This document shows positions 1 to 11,771 of a stretch of 64,000 nt of DNA, in pieces. The DNA comes from Macrocystis pyrifera (lineage: Eukaryota; Sar; Phaeophyceae; Laminariales; Laminariaceae), in contig JASSKH010000009.1 of NCBI GenBank assembly GCA_031763025.1, positions 7,597,805 through 7,661,804 of the forward strand, written 5' to 3'. The position numbers were made by a program, and so were the translations under genes. The notes beneath the pieces are model-generated. The model was given only the letters and a program-made list of their open reading frames with translations, was not told where the DNA came from and searched no databases. Each line of letters begins with the position of its first letter. The first letter of the stretch is position 1.

Positions 1-384
1 ATACATACCCTTCTCCAAACTTCCAACAGCGTACGCATACTGCAGAAAAGACGCACGCTACGACAGCGGTGCTATATTACGCTTAGCCTAGCATTCGTTG
101 TGTCTGACGGGGCTCCTCAACTGAATATTTACCTCGATATCGCCGGAACACCGTCCTAGAATTTTTCTGCATTATTTCAGTAGTTGGATACATCTAGGCC
201 GTTGGATTGTCCATCTGATCAAACTGGCGTTGTTTGTCCAAGTCAGTGTCTGGGTGAGGTATATGCGAGTACCTCCTGGGGTCAGCAGCCTCCAAACGTG
301 TAGGGGCATTCTTACAGTAGCATGTGTCTACCTCTCAACACTTTCCATTCTCCCTCCTCCGATGCTTGCTTGGAATTTGATCAG

Positions 385-3300
385 AGAACTTGCAGGCTCT
401 ACCTGACTTCACCGGGCTCAGCATCCCCAGGAGCGCGGACGGAACGATCGACCCTGTCACCCAACTGTTCCGGACAGAATGGCCGGGTGTAACCACCGGT
501 CCTGTGGTCTCTCAGTTCATGCTGTCAAACTTCCCGATCGACTCTATTGTGGTGCCGCCCAAGGCGGTCACCCTTTTCCCCAGGATGGACTACATGACGG
601 CCTTTCAGCCTGGCTCGATGTGCAGGTGGCCATATAGTTGTGGTGTGTATATGGTGTTCGCTTTGCTGTATTGCTAGATATTAGGCTGCTCAGAGTGAGA
701 CGGCGTCTACCATTCATTCACGTTAAGCGTGCTTATAGAGTGTTTATTCGGCTGGGCTTGAGCGGTATCACTATTGTGCTTTCTGTTTCTATATCGTTAG
801 AGCTAGATGGAAGGGTCTTACTCGAGCGAAAATATTCTGGGCGCACCTGCATCAAGGCAGAACCCGCCATCACTTTCTCCCAGTACTCGGAAATTTAGCT
901 ACAGCCCCTATTCTGCCTGCATGTGCATGTTCGTGGCATAATTTTGTTTTTTTTTTCGCGCAACTGTTTCTGTACTTTCCTTTCTCTTGCTTCTTTTGAT
1001 GTAGCAACTCAAAGGTTTGACTACTGCTTCTTCCTGCGGCAACTGATACTACGGCTAACGCTTGCTCTTTCGGTGATTTTCTCTCCTGCTTCAGAACGGT
1101 GTTTCCACCGTGAAGACTATATTTATCGACCCGAATGAGCCGCTCTTCATCCGAAACGGCCGAGACTTGGCCAACCTCTCTTTCACCGATCAGCTCTACA
1201 CGGAGGCTTTCCGCGCCGCGCTGATCTTGTTCACGCAAGGCGTGCTCGGGGGCTCTGTTGGGCCCTACACGGGGTCCGAGCGGCAGCAGGGGTTTGCTAC
1301 CTTCGGCGCGACGCACATCCTCACCCAGATGGCCTCGGCCAGCTCTGCCACGCGCCATGCGTGGTATGTTAAGGTGCGATGTCCATCCGCAGAACACAGG
1401 GCCTCGTTTCCTTTCCCGTTTGGGTGCAACTGAAATGAAAGCTCCTGGGGTAGCCATGGTAGCACTGATGACTGGATCTTGGGAGTATTGTATGTAGCTC
1501 CAAACCTGACTACGTAAGCTGTTTTAGGTAACTATGCGGGTGCGGCAGCTACTGTAATGTGTGAGCATGTGTGAGCTCTGTCAAACCTATGGACGGCCTT
1601 TCCACCAGGTTACTCTCCGATGATTCTTGAAGCCAGTACAGGCCGCTTTGGCGAGATAGCTTATATGAAGGACGCAGCAACCAATTCGCGTTTGTACTAT
1701 TAAATAGTCCTTTAGGACCTTACCACCGCAGACAGTGTATGCTGCTCGGCAAGTCGCCTGCTTCAGAGAGGCAGTAGTGCACGGCCACGTCGCATTATTT
1801 TCCGCCCGCGTGCTGTAATCCCGGCCGCATGCCGCCACTTTCCCAAACTGTGAGCACTACAAAGACTTATCATTCGACGTATCTTCAAATTTCATTCGCG
1901 ATGATTTCAGCTCATCTATATCTCCCATCGACCCACCAATCCACCCCAAATGACATGCCAGTGGCAAGTGCACCGCGTGCTGAGGCCCGAGGCGTACGGT
2001 GGCCTCCTGCACAACACGCTCATGAAGGACGTCATCACCCCGTTGCCGGAATCCATCCTGAAGAACACGGTCAGCATCTGGCAGTGCATGCCTACCGCTT
2101 GCCTGGAATAATCGGGTGGAAGGATGGACGTGGGCGTTGCTTGTATACCTGGAGTGTTACGATCGCCTAAACTCGAAGTATTGTATACATAACTCAGCTG
2201 CAGGTACCTATAAATAGGTCCAAACTTGCTCTGGCCACCTAGCGCGTATAGAAGGGAAAGGGCCGGTTGCGGTCGTTGACTTACGGCGAAACGAAAGTGC
2301 AATATTTATGAGGTCGTCACAGGTTCGTTGTCAAATGTGTCGCCATCTGCTGCTGGTAGGAGGAGAGCAACTTCGACAAACGTTTCTACAACATGAAACA
2401 GTCGTATGCACTGCATTATGTACAATAGTCCCACTCTCCTGGGATGCTCAGCGAGTAGCTGATGGCGGGCGACTAATTACCACCGTCCCGTCTCCGATCT
2501 AGTGTGATGCCGCCCTGGTGCGTTTGCTTCTTTTGTGGAACGTATCACCGACGGACGTTCGCAGGATCTTCTTTCCCGGGTGGAAACGCACAATGCGGGA
2601 CAGAACCCAGATGGCGAGAAAACCTTCCTGCTCCCCATGGCGGTCGCCGAGGGCTCTCCCACGCACCCTGCGTACCCTAGCGGGCATGCCATCAACCTCG
2701 GCGGCTACATCACCGCGCTTAAGGTAACAGCTATCATACCCTGCTTGCTGTGGGCGATTAACCACTTTGGGACCCACATTAAACAATACAGCAAGACACA
2801 GAAAGTGTGGCCTCATCACCAGTCCTACATGGAGTGAAGGCACCGCACACGTTTTGCGTATCATGCAGCGCGCGCGTCGTGAAACTGCTGTGCTCGCGTT
2901 GATCTTCCATACTCCCTCTTTGGTACCCCTTACCCCGGCTCGACCCGGGTTGCTTCGTATGGTCGGCGCTGTAATCATAGCATCACTTGGGGTCGACAAA
3001 TGCTCCCCTTTGGGGTCCCAAATCACGTTATACTCGATTTGGACCATGGCGATGCAACACAGGGAAAACAAACAGGCAGTCATGCCCTAACCACGGCACA
3101 GCTACTATGCGAAGCTTTGATAACGCAACCACCTCTACCACTATCGCGGGAGAGTCGTCCCTGTCCTTTGGACTTAGGCGTGACCCCGCCCACATCCTTT
3201 AGTGAATACGTATTTTGTCTTAGTCCACCGTGCCGATATCCCTTCTGGGCAGGCGTTCGTCGGATTCGAGGCTGGGCAGAAGTGCTTCCCCAACCCCGTA

Positions 3301-5098
3301 GTCTCCAACGACGGGGGGGACCGACAGGGTTACCTTCGTGCCGACCGGAACGGAGTTCCTGGACAAGTGCGTCGACGAGAACGGTCAGTTGACCACGGGC
3401 CTCACTATCGAAGGAGAGCTCAACAAGGCGAGGAAAAAAAAAAAAATATGGTTTGGAAAGCACACGCGGGATTCGCGGGAACCAGTGGGGAGTTTGCTTT
3501 GCTGGTCTGATGAAAAGGCGCAATATGGCCTGTTTCTGAGCCTGATCGGTACATAAAATGGATCGATGTTCCGAAGCACGCATATTTGGCGTGTTGATCT
3601 GGCGTGTTGATACCACTTCTTTCATCTGCGAGCTGATCCTGCCTGTCATTCGATACCATCTCCCGGTGCTGACACCCTTAGCGTATAGTGTCATGCCACA
3701 GTAGCCCATGACCTAACAGGAGGCCCCTCCTCTAGAATACCACCCGATCATTCTGCTCCATCTTTAGTACAGATAGTTCGTTTCACGAACTTGTCGCGTG
3801 TAACGTATAGACAATCCGTTATACGACCCTAGGACTTGCATTTCGTGAAAGAAATAGAGACACCTCCATAGACTATCGGACCCCCCCCCCCTCCTTGATC
3901 TCATGCCTACCCGGACCCTAATCCCTTTCGGCCTTTTCCCTTTTTTGTACGACAAACCAGGTCGCCTCCAACGTGATCATCGGCAGATCGATTCTCGGTG
4001 TTCACTGGAGGATGGATGGCGTCCACGGGGCCCTCATGGGAGAGACTAGCGCCGTGCGCCGCCTGCAGCAGGTGCCTTGAGATTTGGTAGTGTGTTGCGA
4101 CTCCGAGGAGTATTGTGAATTTTGCCTCATGCAACACCATGGTGTATGGGAGAGGCTACACACCACCCAGAAGGCACTTGTACGACGATTAGCTTCTTCC
4201 GGCTCTTGGAACCTGTGCCTTTTTACATAGCCTTTGCCCTTTCTTTATAGGCGTGTTCGCTTTGCTAAGAGTTGTATCTGTGCCCTACTACCCTGAAAAC
4301 CGAAGCTTGCAGTCTCGTCGCTCGAAGATCACATTCCAAAGATGCATGAACACTCCGTCCGCTCTCCCGACCGAACCTTTCCGCCGCATCGTCTCACTGA
4401 CAGGAACTGTCCGGCCTCCCGGAGGCTCGCGTTGTCGATGGCGCTAGCAGCGACGACATCCCCCCGGCGACGTACAAGTTCCGCCTTTACAGCGGCAAGC
4501 AACTCGAGCTGTTCGGCGCCGACTTGTTCAGGCTGGACGGCCTGCTCTGCAAGGGGAAGTACACCGGAGACGACTTCTGCGACGTGAGCCAACATCGAGT
4601 ACTGGCTATAGTATGTAGCTGCTGTTGCGTATTGTGCTGTTCCAATATCATATACTTTATTGTGGCGGAGTTGCATTGTGCCCATAATATGGCCGTGGCA
4701 TTTCGCTTTCGACTTGCCTTTTATGGAAAGCGGCACTGTTTTTGCGCATCGTATAATAATGTCTGGATCGCGCTCCCACCATCGTTGGTAGAAGAACAGG
4801 CCTGCCTGCTGTTGTACGCGCATATTCGCCCGCTGGACTGGCTCTGTCAAGCTCGCTGGACGTATATGCACATGCATGCTCGTTTCCGCTACGATACCCA
4901 ATCCTTGAGCACCGTTGCACAGTTGTCACACTGACGAGTAGGGTTCCTTTGTCACGTTTTCCCTCCTCTGCCTTGCTTCAACACGTCTCTGGACACCGCC
5001 CTGCATCGAATTTCCAGGTGATAAACGAGGACAACTTCGACACCTTTGACGACATTGTCACGCACAGTGCCACTTTCGCTTTGCACACCGAGCTATGA
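385..5098 (+). pseudogene. Vanadium-dependent haloperoxidase copy A, 5'-truncated by the window and frameshifted
   Basis: Eight terminal exons are visible by homology to copies B-D: 385-625, 1095-1373, 1962-2069, 2565-2723, 3253-3427, 3961-4071, 4404-4583 and 5018-5098 (stop TGA). They correspond to exons 7-14 of copy B. The family uses vanadate and hydrogen peroxide to oxidise halides. The vanadate-site motifs are still present: HRVLRPEA in the third visible exon, HPAYPSGHA in the fourth, and GRSILGVHW in the sixth. Three lesions argue that the gene is dead. Exon 385-625 is 241 nt instead of 242, because a G is missing near 610 (Pro-Trp codons CCGTGG became CCTGG). Exon 3253-3427 is 175 nt instead of 174, with an extra G in the run 3313-3319. 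The donor after 3427 reads GC instead of GT. Copy A also differs most from the others in amino acids. Exons 1-6 lie before the window; bases 1-384 are intron. Confidence 0.85.
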
Positions 5099-5510
5099 AC
5101 AACTTTTTCGGGCCTGGGGGCTCCCTACGGAGCCAGTTTCCTTCGATAGTACTATATATGGCCCACGTGTTCCGTCAGCCTTGCATGATGCTGGTTTGGG
5201 AGAACCCTCGGCGCACCGAGCGTAGCCTTCAATAGTCCATTGATCTGGGGGCGTGTTGGAAACTACATCATAAGAGGCTGTTACAACGCGAGTCGATATG
5301 ACCTGTGTATTCCCTTTTGCGGGGAATTTCCGTTTGTGTGTTGTCCGTCGGTGGTTGTGCACCGTCCCTCGCTATCTACGGTAGGGTATAAGAGATTTGT
5401 GAACGGAACTGGATGTGCGCGCACGTAGTTGTGCTCGGTTACTTCTGCCTCGTCGTAGCACGTCACTGGAGGCTGACGGGGGATATATATACATACATAT
5501 ATACATACAT

Positions 5511-5954
5511 AATTTTATGTGTATCAGGTCGTCATGTATTCGTACTCGTGGGTTCGAATCCCACAGTGGTCACCAATGTAGTTCCTGTGCTCGTCGTTCG
5601 TACCGATGTAGTCGCGGAAGCGTCGCAGTGTCGAAGTCGCGGAGAGGTCGCCGCGATGAGGTCGCGTGGCGAGGGTCCCTTGTAGCCGTCGTTACGGCCG
5701 ACGTAAGCCGAGCAGGGTTCTTCGTTGATATTTAGCAAGGAGATGCTAGAGCTAGTCTGACTCGGTAGGGGATACGTTTGGGTCACCCCATAGTCTGCGG
5801 CGGATAATCTCCCGATCGCTATCGTCCGGGGACGGGTCAACACTGTCAATAACGTGAGACCGCTCGTGACCCGAGATTTGGAAGTGCTTGACCGGTGACG
5901 TGTCCTTCGCGCGTGCGTGTTACAATATCTACGATATCTTTGACGCTGGCTTCC
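5511..5954. mobile_element. Unit-A-specific 444 bp insertion carrying a tRNA-like T-arm
   Basis: At the equivalent place after copies B (about 22800) and C (about 47650) a short TA-rich run leads directly into the shared sequence ATTGGCGCACACTGCTGT. In unit A about 444 bp lie in between, flanked on both sides by ACATACAT (5503-5510 and 5955-5962). This is a possible 8 bp target duplication, but it falls in low-complexity DNA. The insert contains a perfect tRNA T-arm near its left end and no ORF with recognisable domains. A tRNA-derived SINE or a solo LTR would both fit; I cannot decide which. Confidence 0.5.
5548..5575 (+). other. tRNA 3'-half-like sequence (T-arm and B box)
   Basis: Stem GTGGG (5548-5552), seven-base loop TTCGAAT and stem CCCAC (5560-5564) make a perfect T-arm, followed by AGTGGTCACCA, which looks like a 3' acceptor strand with CCA. 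The loop contains a good RNA polymerase III B box (GGTTCGAATCC). No matching 5' acceptor strand, D-arm or A box lies in the preceding 70 bases, so this is not a functional tRNA gene as it stands. It is probably the remnant head of the surrounding insertion. Confidence 0.45.
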
Positions 5955-7084
5955 ACATACATATGTGTTCATTGGCGCACACTGCTGTGCAGCGAGAATA
6001 TGCGAAAACCCATCAAGCCAGCAGAAAAAGTGCGCCAGGCACGTCGCGCATAGGACATTTTTGTTGGCGACAGATACGTTAAAACATATATCATGTACCT
6101 GCAGCCGTTTGCAACGAAGCACTTGATACGTATCGATCCGTAGTGATAGCAGGGATGCCTTTCTACTTTGTCTTGACAATAATAAATTCATTTGGTATAA
6201 TAAGTCACAGCACGAGCCGATTGTGTCGTACCGAAATTGATTCCGCATTCCGCGGTAGGTGCTGTCAGAAGAGGTAGGGTCCAGCTACTGCATATATATC
6301 CAGTCGGGGTTTGCTGTCCTTGAACATCCTACAGTGGGATATATGCCCGTATGGAGACGGTACCACTTGGGTTTTTTTGTGAGTTACTATTGCCAGGGTT
6401 GAGCGTGACCGAGAGGGAAGTCCCTGCCGTCAGAGCTCTGCACGCTATCTGTCGAGTGAGAGTTGTCAATGTGGGCGGGAGTTGGCAAGTAAATAATATT
6501 TTTACGTTGTTCTCCTTGCTGTCACGAGCGTACGTGTGTTCAATAGCGCCTCGCTTCGGGCATCTGCGACTACGGCACGGTGTTGTAGCATGCAAGGAAG
6601 GTAGAGTATAGTCAACATATTGGCTTTCCACGAAATTATTAGTGTTCTCGGGAATTCTGTTGGTTCCAACAGATGCTGTCGATCGTTAGGATTCATCGCA
6701 CTTTAGTCAAGTCGATGCCACGTTCAACGAGTGCCGGCAAGCGTTAGCCATGAACGACATTTTCGTCAAGTTCCTGAATAAGTGCTGTTGGTCAGTAGAT
6801 GGAAAGAAGCACTGCACTGTAGTCAAGTTTCGATCGATTCCATTAAGTTCTGGTTATCGCTTGTACTGACCAGTAACTTGGCTTGCACTTACGGTGGGAG
6901 GCACGCCGAGCAGCGGCCGTGGCTCCGAGCTTCCGACAATGTCGAGCCGGTTCCCTTGCCGGTGAGGCATCGCGTCTGGCTTCAGTACAGTTCAGATTGA
7001 GAAACCGGCCTCCTAATGGCCTCATGCTCAAGCGAAGTGCGGCGGAATTACACCACGAACTGGCATCCAACATCGCACAGCAAT

Positions 7085-7165
7085 CCGCAACAGCGCAGCA
7101 GCAGCAGCGGCAGCAGTAGCATCAGCACCGGCCGCAGCAGCAGCGACAAACAGCAGCGGCAGCAG
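7085..7165 (+). repeat. Imperfect CAG-rich triplet tract
   Basis: Runs of CAG interrupted by CGG, TAG and CAT triplets. The equivalent tract recurs at 23937-24000 and 48783-48850. Because it lies about 4.6 kb upstream of the next gene and its frame is not kept open between units, I treat it as a microsatellite rather than a glutamine- or serine-coding exon. Confidence 0.75.
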
Positions 7166-7439
7166 AACACTGGGCCTCATGCCGCGCCGAGCCGTGGCCG
7201 TGGCACAACCCCGAGGCAGTTCTAGCAGCCATTTAGCCAGTCTTGCAGCTGATTTACATTTTCGAATTACAGTTCTGGCAGCTGATAGGTTGGTCAATAA
7301 TACATGCCAGAGGCCGCTGGGTCTTTCTAGATGATTGGTGCTGTTCGTGTTCCGCCACACCTCGGGGAGAGAGGATCTCACTCCTTGATCAGAAACACCT
7401 CCATATCTCTACAACTCCGACCAACCGGGGACAAAAACT

Positions 7440-8480
7440 TATTTCCCCCAGGTCGAACCCGCCTCGCACGGGTGTACAAGCCCCACCACTATCGGCTGAT
7501 CCCCGTTTGGCTGAGGCTCATGGAGTCAGCGACACCCGGGAACGATAAGACCCTATCCCCACATCATAAACCCTTCCTCACATCTTACAACACCGATAGC
7601 CCAGGTCAAAAACGAATTTATCGGATCGATACCGCCCCGCAAGGTGTGGAAACCCCAATCCTCCAAACTACCTGGTACTATTTGACTTATGGTTGGCTGG
7701 GGCGCTGGGGCTCATGGAGCCAGGGCGCGACGAGAGTTGCCCCTCGAGACAACGTCGAGGTCCCACCGCACACGGGGGGGATAAGGTCCCATCCCTGGGT
7801 CAGAGAATATTCCACACATCTACAACTCCAACAACACGGGGACAAAAACGAATATCTCCCGGGTCGTTGTAGCCCCGCAAGGTGTGGAAACCCCAACGTC
7901 ACCGGTTGATTTATGATTTGGCAGGGCCGATAGAGCTAGCGCGCGGCGAGAGTTGTCCCACCGGACGTCGTTGAGGTTTCGTCGCATCCGGGGACGACAA
8001 GGTCCTATCCCCGGATCATAGATTTTTCCATAGATCAACAACACAAAAAAACAAATGACGCAAACGGGCATCCCCCGGGTCGATACCGCCGGTAAGGTAT
8101 GGAAACCCCATCCCTATTGCCCCACTGGCTGATTTTATGATTTTGCTCATCATGGAGTCAGCGCGCGGAGAGAGTTTCTTCACGGGACAAGTCGAGGTTC
8201 TCCGCAGTTCACTCACGGAGACGACAAGACCCGTACCTGGGCCAGCAATCCTTCCATACATATTCAATTCAAACAACCCGGGGAGGAAAATGGACACCCC
8301 GAGGTTTGATATCACCACGGAGAGTGTGGAAACCCCAACCCTACTGGATGATTTCAGGTTTAGCTGGGGTTCATGGTCGATGCCCTGTCGCACGTGGGGA
8401 TAAGTCGGGTCCCATCTCCGGATCAGAATCCTTTCAGACATGCGACAAAAACGGGCATCCCTCGGGTCGATACCGCCCTG
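7440..8480. repeat. Degenerate tandem repeat array, about 215-235 bp period (A-B spacer)
   Basis: A marker of the form GGTCGATACCGCC followed closely by AAGGTGTGGAAACCCCA returns near 7447, 7629, 7866, 8080, 8310 and 8465 (last copy partial). Between markers come GCGCGGCGAGAGTT, then a CCGCAC...GGGG segment, a GATCA/GGTCA segment, ACAACTC and GGGGACAAAAACG, in the same order. The copies have diverged by base changes and small indels. No open frame runs through more than about one and a half copies, so a coding role is unlikely. Confidence 0.75.
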
Positions 8481-9117
8481 CGCGGTGGTCCTTACTTTTT
8501 TTTCTGTTAAGGAGTGTGGCCCATTACGGCTCACTAGGGGTACTACCAAACGAGGTATTTATGTACTCTGCCATTGGCAACGCAAAACAATCGCCACGGG
8601 CGGAGCCGTGGCGGTACCGCTAGAATATAAAATAATAACGATAGTAACAACCACGACAAGTAAACCAAGGCCAGTACTGCTGTAAGTGTCCTTGTGTTAG
8701 AATGTCACGAGTCAAGCAAAACCTATACCTGGTATTCGAATGTGTAGTCAAACCTAAAATGAAAAAAAATAGCACCCCGATTTACGTCGACAGTCCTTAA
8801 GGCCACGCTGGCCCCCAAGCGTCTCCTGGTTCCCGGGTCTCCGGTCACTCCAATATCTACTGTATGTAGATGTTTTATCAGAACAGAAAAAACACGTCGC
8901 TAGTTTAACACGCTGCGTTTATAACTTCGCTGCTTCGTGCTTGCTAGAGAGCGACAATGACTTGATAGAGGTTCACCACAGCAGCTTGTGTTTCTCTTGA
9001 GAGTGATGTCTGGCCTGTTCTCAGTTCTCAACAGAGGCCGACATAGAGGTGGCGCAGTGGTCAGAATTGGTCGAAATCTGGGGAGTACAAATGAGGCGAA
9101 AAAATAACCCCCAACTG

Positions 9118-9440
9118 AGCGTTTGCACCTCACTTGCGGACAGCTACAGCTCCCCACAGGCAACTACAGCCCGCGAATCGACGGATGCTCCTGATGGGAT
9201 GTGTGAGGGTATTGGGTGCACCAGATGGCAGTCGTAGGCATCCAGATACGACTCACGAGGTGCTTTCGTGTACTCGGAAGTAGAAAGCGAGCAGCACAAA
9301 AAGCTCGCAAGAACTCTCAAATGTTTCATTTCACGCAAGGGAGCATCGGACAATGGCTACATCACCGATGAAGCAACGACCTTCACCATATTAATTATGT
9401 TCTCCAGACGGATGACTAAACTCTTGAGGAGTCGTCGTCG
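9118..9440. other. Conserved intergenic block upstream of copy B
   Basis: This block of about 320 bp matches 26173-26506 (unit C) and 50805-51133 (unit D) with only scattered substitutions, and seems better preserved than the DNA on either side. It includes the run GATGGGATGTGTGAGGGTAT and the segment around TTTCATTTCACGCAAGGGAG. A minus-strand frame of 69 codons (9144-9353) is open in units B and C but not in D, so I do not call it a gene. It could be a regulatory region or a non-coding RNA. This is a visual comparison, not a computed one. Confidence 0.45.
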
Positions 9441-9480
9441 AAGATGCTGCGGGTGGAGAAACTTCGTTTTCGTAATGGTT

Positions 9481-9587
9481 ATTACGGGGGGCCATAGTAA
9501 GTAGGACCAAATACTGTTAGTGAAAATAGGTAAATATATAGGTTTTTGTGTGTACCGTAGGTCCTATTTACTATGGTCCCTCGCAAT
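9481..9587. mobile_element. Small terminal-inverted-repeat element (MITE-like), 107 bp, unit B only
   Basis: The left end (9481-9508) and the reverse complement of the right end (9560-9587) agree at 24 of 28 bases; the ends read ATTACGGGGG at left and CCCTCGCAAT at right. The centre is AT-rich and non-coding. In units C (about 32295) and D (about 51165) the same flanking sequence has no such insert; the shared flanks there are GAAACTTCGTTTCCATAACG and GGGCCCAAAAAAG. It belongs to the same family as 14470-14570 and, more distantly, 10472-10582. Confidence 0.65.
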
Positions 9588-10292
9588 AGTACGTCTTTGG
9601 GGCCCAAAAAAGTGAAAAAAATAGCTCAGGATTATTTAATATATTTTGAAATACGTCATCTGTGAGTTCGACTGATTAAATATTGTAAGTCAACTTCAGA
9701 ATTCTATGGCTACAAAATTTATAAAAAAAATACAGCAGTAGTACCAAATAGGGATCTTGGTTGCGAATCCCTTGCTCTGATTCCAAATCATCTGCATATG
9801 TACTTGACGTCGGGTTCCGGAAGGTGCTATTAATAACATCCCCTTGAAGTGTTGCATTTCTTCATCCGCCGTCTGCTCACAAGACTTCGAACAATTGCCA
9901 AATCTCGTTACATACAGCTCTGTTTAATGAACACTGTAGCTCTATTTATCGAACACTGTTCAGCGGCGTGTTCCCATTGTTGATGCGGACATGCGGATAT
10001 GTTTAGCGCCGAGTAATACATCGTATAAATTGTCTGAGGGCCCAAAGGTGGTACGGTATGCATATTGTTGGACAACTATTATATCAATAGAGCGCACGCA
10101 TGTTATGATATGCGCGTTTCAACCTGTCTGCATAGTACTACTGTGATCTACCTACAGTTGGACCGCGGACGTGTTCAAAGCAATATGATTGACGGTTGGC
10201 ACCTAACAACTGCATTCAGGGTGTACCTACCGCGACAAATGGCGATAGTCCGAAGAAATAGGGTATGCCTCTTAACGTTGCACTGACGTACG

Positions 10293-10470
10293 TGGCTGTA
10301 GTATTAGTGGTAGTGGTAGTGGTAGCAGTAGTGGTAGTAGCAACAGTACGCGTATTATAGCAGTAGTAACAGTAGCAGTAGCAGTAGTAGGGTACTGTGG
10401 CAGTAGGAGCGGCCGTAGTGTTACTGGTAGTAGCAACAACAGCAGCAGCAGTAGCGATAACACTAGCTAG
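10293..10470. repeat. GTA/GCA triplet microsatellite
   Basis: Imperfect array of GTA, GTG, GCA and AGC triplets. The same array occurs at 32918-33095 and 52030-52212 with different interruptions. The long serine- or threonine-rich frames it produces on either strand are by-products of the triplet repeat. Confidence 0.8.
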
Positions 10471-10471
10471 T

Positions 10472-10582
10472 ATTACGGGGGACCATACAGTGGTACATAG
10501 GGCCAAATACTGTTATTAATAAAAGGAAATATATAGTTTTTTGTGTGTGTCGTAGGTGCTATTTCCGGTGGTCTCCCTTACT
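10472..10582. mobile_element. Old small inverted-repeat element inside the microsatellite (unit B)
   Basis: It starts ATTACGGGGGACCATAC and ends with GGTGGTCTCCCTTACT, an imperfect inverted match to the start. The interior (AAATACTGTT...GGAAATATATAG...GTGTGTCGTAGGTGCTA) resembles the element at 9481-9587. It is present in all three complete spacers (also 33097-33210 and 52214-52333), so it predates the duplications. The ends are approximate. Confidence 0.5.
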
Positions 10583-10730
10583 ATTAATAGTAGCGGGAGT
10601 AGTTGTAGGGGTAATAGTAGCAGTATCAGTAGCAGTGACAGTAAGAAGAGGGGCAGGAGTGGCGGGAGTAGTAGTAGTAGCTGTACTATAGGAAGTAGTA
10701 CTACTACAGTAGTAGTAGCAGTTCTACTGA
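10583..10730. repeat. GTA/AGT triplet microsatellite, distal part
   Basis: A second triplet array on the far side of the inverted-repeat element, made of AGT, AGC, GGG and AGA triplets. Together with 10293-10470 it suggests one microsatellite that was split by the element. Equivalents lie at 33225-33360 and 52338-52475. Confidence 0.75.
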
Positions 10731-11583
10731 TGCGCGGAATGGCCTTTAATTTCGATCACTCATAAAATTCCAAGAAAAAAGAAGAGAGCAGAGAGGAACC
10801 AAACAAGCAAAAAATTATGGAGCGCATGCATGTAGACTACAACCGTCGGACTCCAACAAAAAATATTCAGAAGTGCTTATGGCGGAACAGAAATGCATCG
10901 TTCGCGCATGTCGTCTCGTTAAGGGAGCACGGAAATATAAAGCTAGGTACCAGGTGAATACATTATTATTATTCTTCCATTTGCCGTCTGACGATCGCAG
11001 CACTTGTTCCAATCACACGATCCACATATAAAATGGTAACTACTAAAACTACTGTAGTAGAATCCAAAACAACTTCGAACATGGAAGGTGCTATCAATCG
11101 GACCCGAATACTTGACAATACGTTGCAAAAACTTACAATATTACAGTACCCGATACGAATGACTGTATTGACTCCTAATCGACGTCTCACCATCAAATCG
11201 GACCTGATTTACACGTCGTATTTGTATTTGATTGGTTTCACCCATCTATACCCCTGTTTTTCCAGTGTATGTATCTGGTTAGTGTTTTTGTAACAGCAGT
11301 GACAACAAAAATAAAGCAGTAAAAATAACATGGCTTCAGGGACGCACGCGCACAGCTAATATTTTCTGCCGCCAAATTTAATGACCCGCGCGGCGGTAAA
11401 ATGAACATTGCACGCGGTAGAAAAAAACGCCCAGAGATCATCAGCACCTTCCGGGAATACCTCTTACCTCTTACTAATCACTACCGATAGAGCCGCGTTT
11501 CTTCCTCAAGCAGGCGACTTCCCCCTCTTCCTTCACACTGCCACAACCAACCACCGCACCGAGCAGCACCATAGCAGCACAGC

Positions 11584-11584
11584 C

Positions 11585-11619
<35 letters not shown>
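11584..11619 (+). repeat. CAG repeat upstream of the start codon of copy B
   Basis: Twelve uninterrupted CAG units about 150 bp before the proposed ATG at 11772, in the likely promoter or 5' leader. Copy C has a longer impure tract (34198-34317) and copy D about 15 units (53337-53381), so tract length differs between paralogous genes. Confidence 0.9.
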
Positions 11620-11771
11620 CCTTCTTCTCGCGTGCCTTCCATTCAGTGCCTCGACCCCCATCTTCTTACACCAACAAGCTCTGAGAACATCATCAATCTA
11701 CGTATCGGGTTCGGCATCTCTACTGCGGCGACCAGCAGCATCAAACGAAGAGCGTACACACGCGCCTCGTC

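Larger units (their letters stand above)
5099..11771. other. Intergenic region between vHPO copies A and B
   Basis: No convincing gene was found here. The region holds a 444 bp insertion with a tRNA-like arm, a CAG-rich tract, a degenerate tandem-repeat array, a conserved block, two small inverted-repeat elements, two GTA/GCA microsatellites and a CAG tract; each has its own entry. The rest (5963-7084, 8481-9117, 9588-10292, 10740-11580) aligns with the equivalent DNA after copies B and C, but its open frames are short and are interrupted differently in each unit. In 6640-6800 there are a few loose repeats of a 25-30 bp motif containing TGTTGGT or GTTAGCCATGA. Confidence 0.7.

Noticed and set aside
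870-1457. 195-codon minus-strand ORF over copy A exon 8
   Set aside because: It is antisense to a clear vHPO exon; the frame reflects the codon bias of the real exon and has no recognisable domain.
5521-5575. Complete tRNA gene
   Set aside because: Only the T-arm and 3' end are present; no acceptor pairing, D-arm or A box.
5532-6248. 238-codon minus-strand ORF
   Set aside because: It crosses the unit-A-specific insertion and the shared spacer, ends in the tRNA-like arm, and has no domain.
7440-8480. CRISPR array
   Set aside because: Repeats are long, degenerate and have no unique spacers of constant size, and the DNA is clearly eukaryotic.
9144-9353. 69-codon minus-strand frame conserved in units B and C
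   Set aside because: It is interrupted in unit D and has no composition or motif of a real protein; explained by high DNA similarity.
10216-10730. Ser- and Thr-rich ORFs on both strands
   Set aside because: They are products of GTA/GCA triplet repeats, open in several frames at once.
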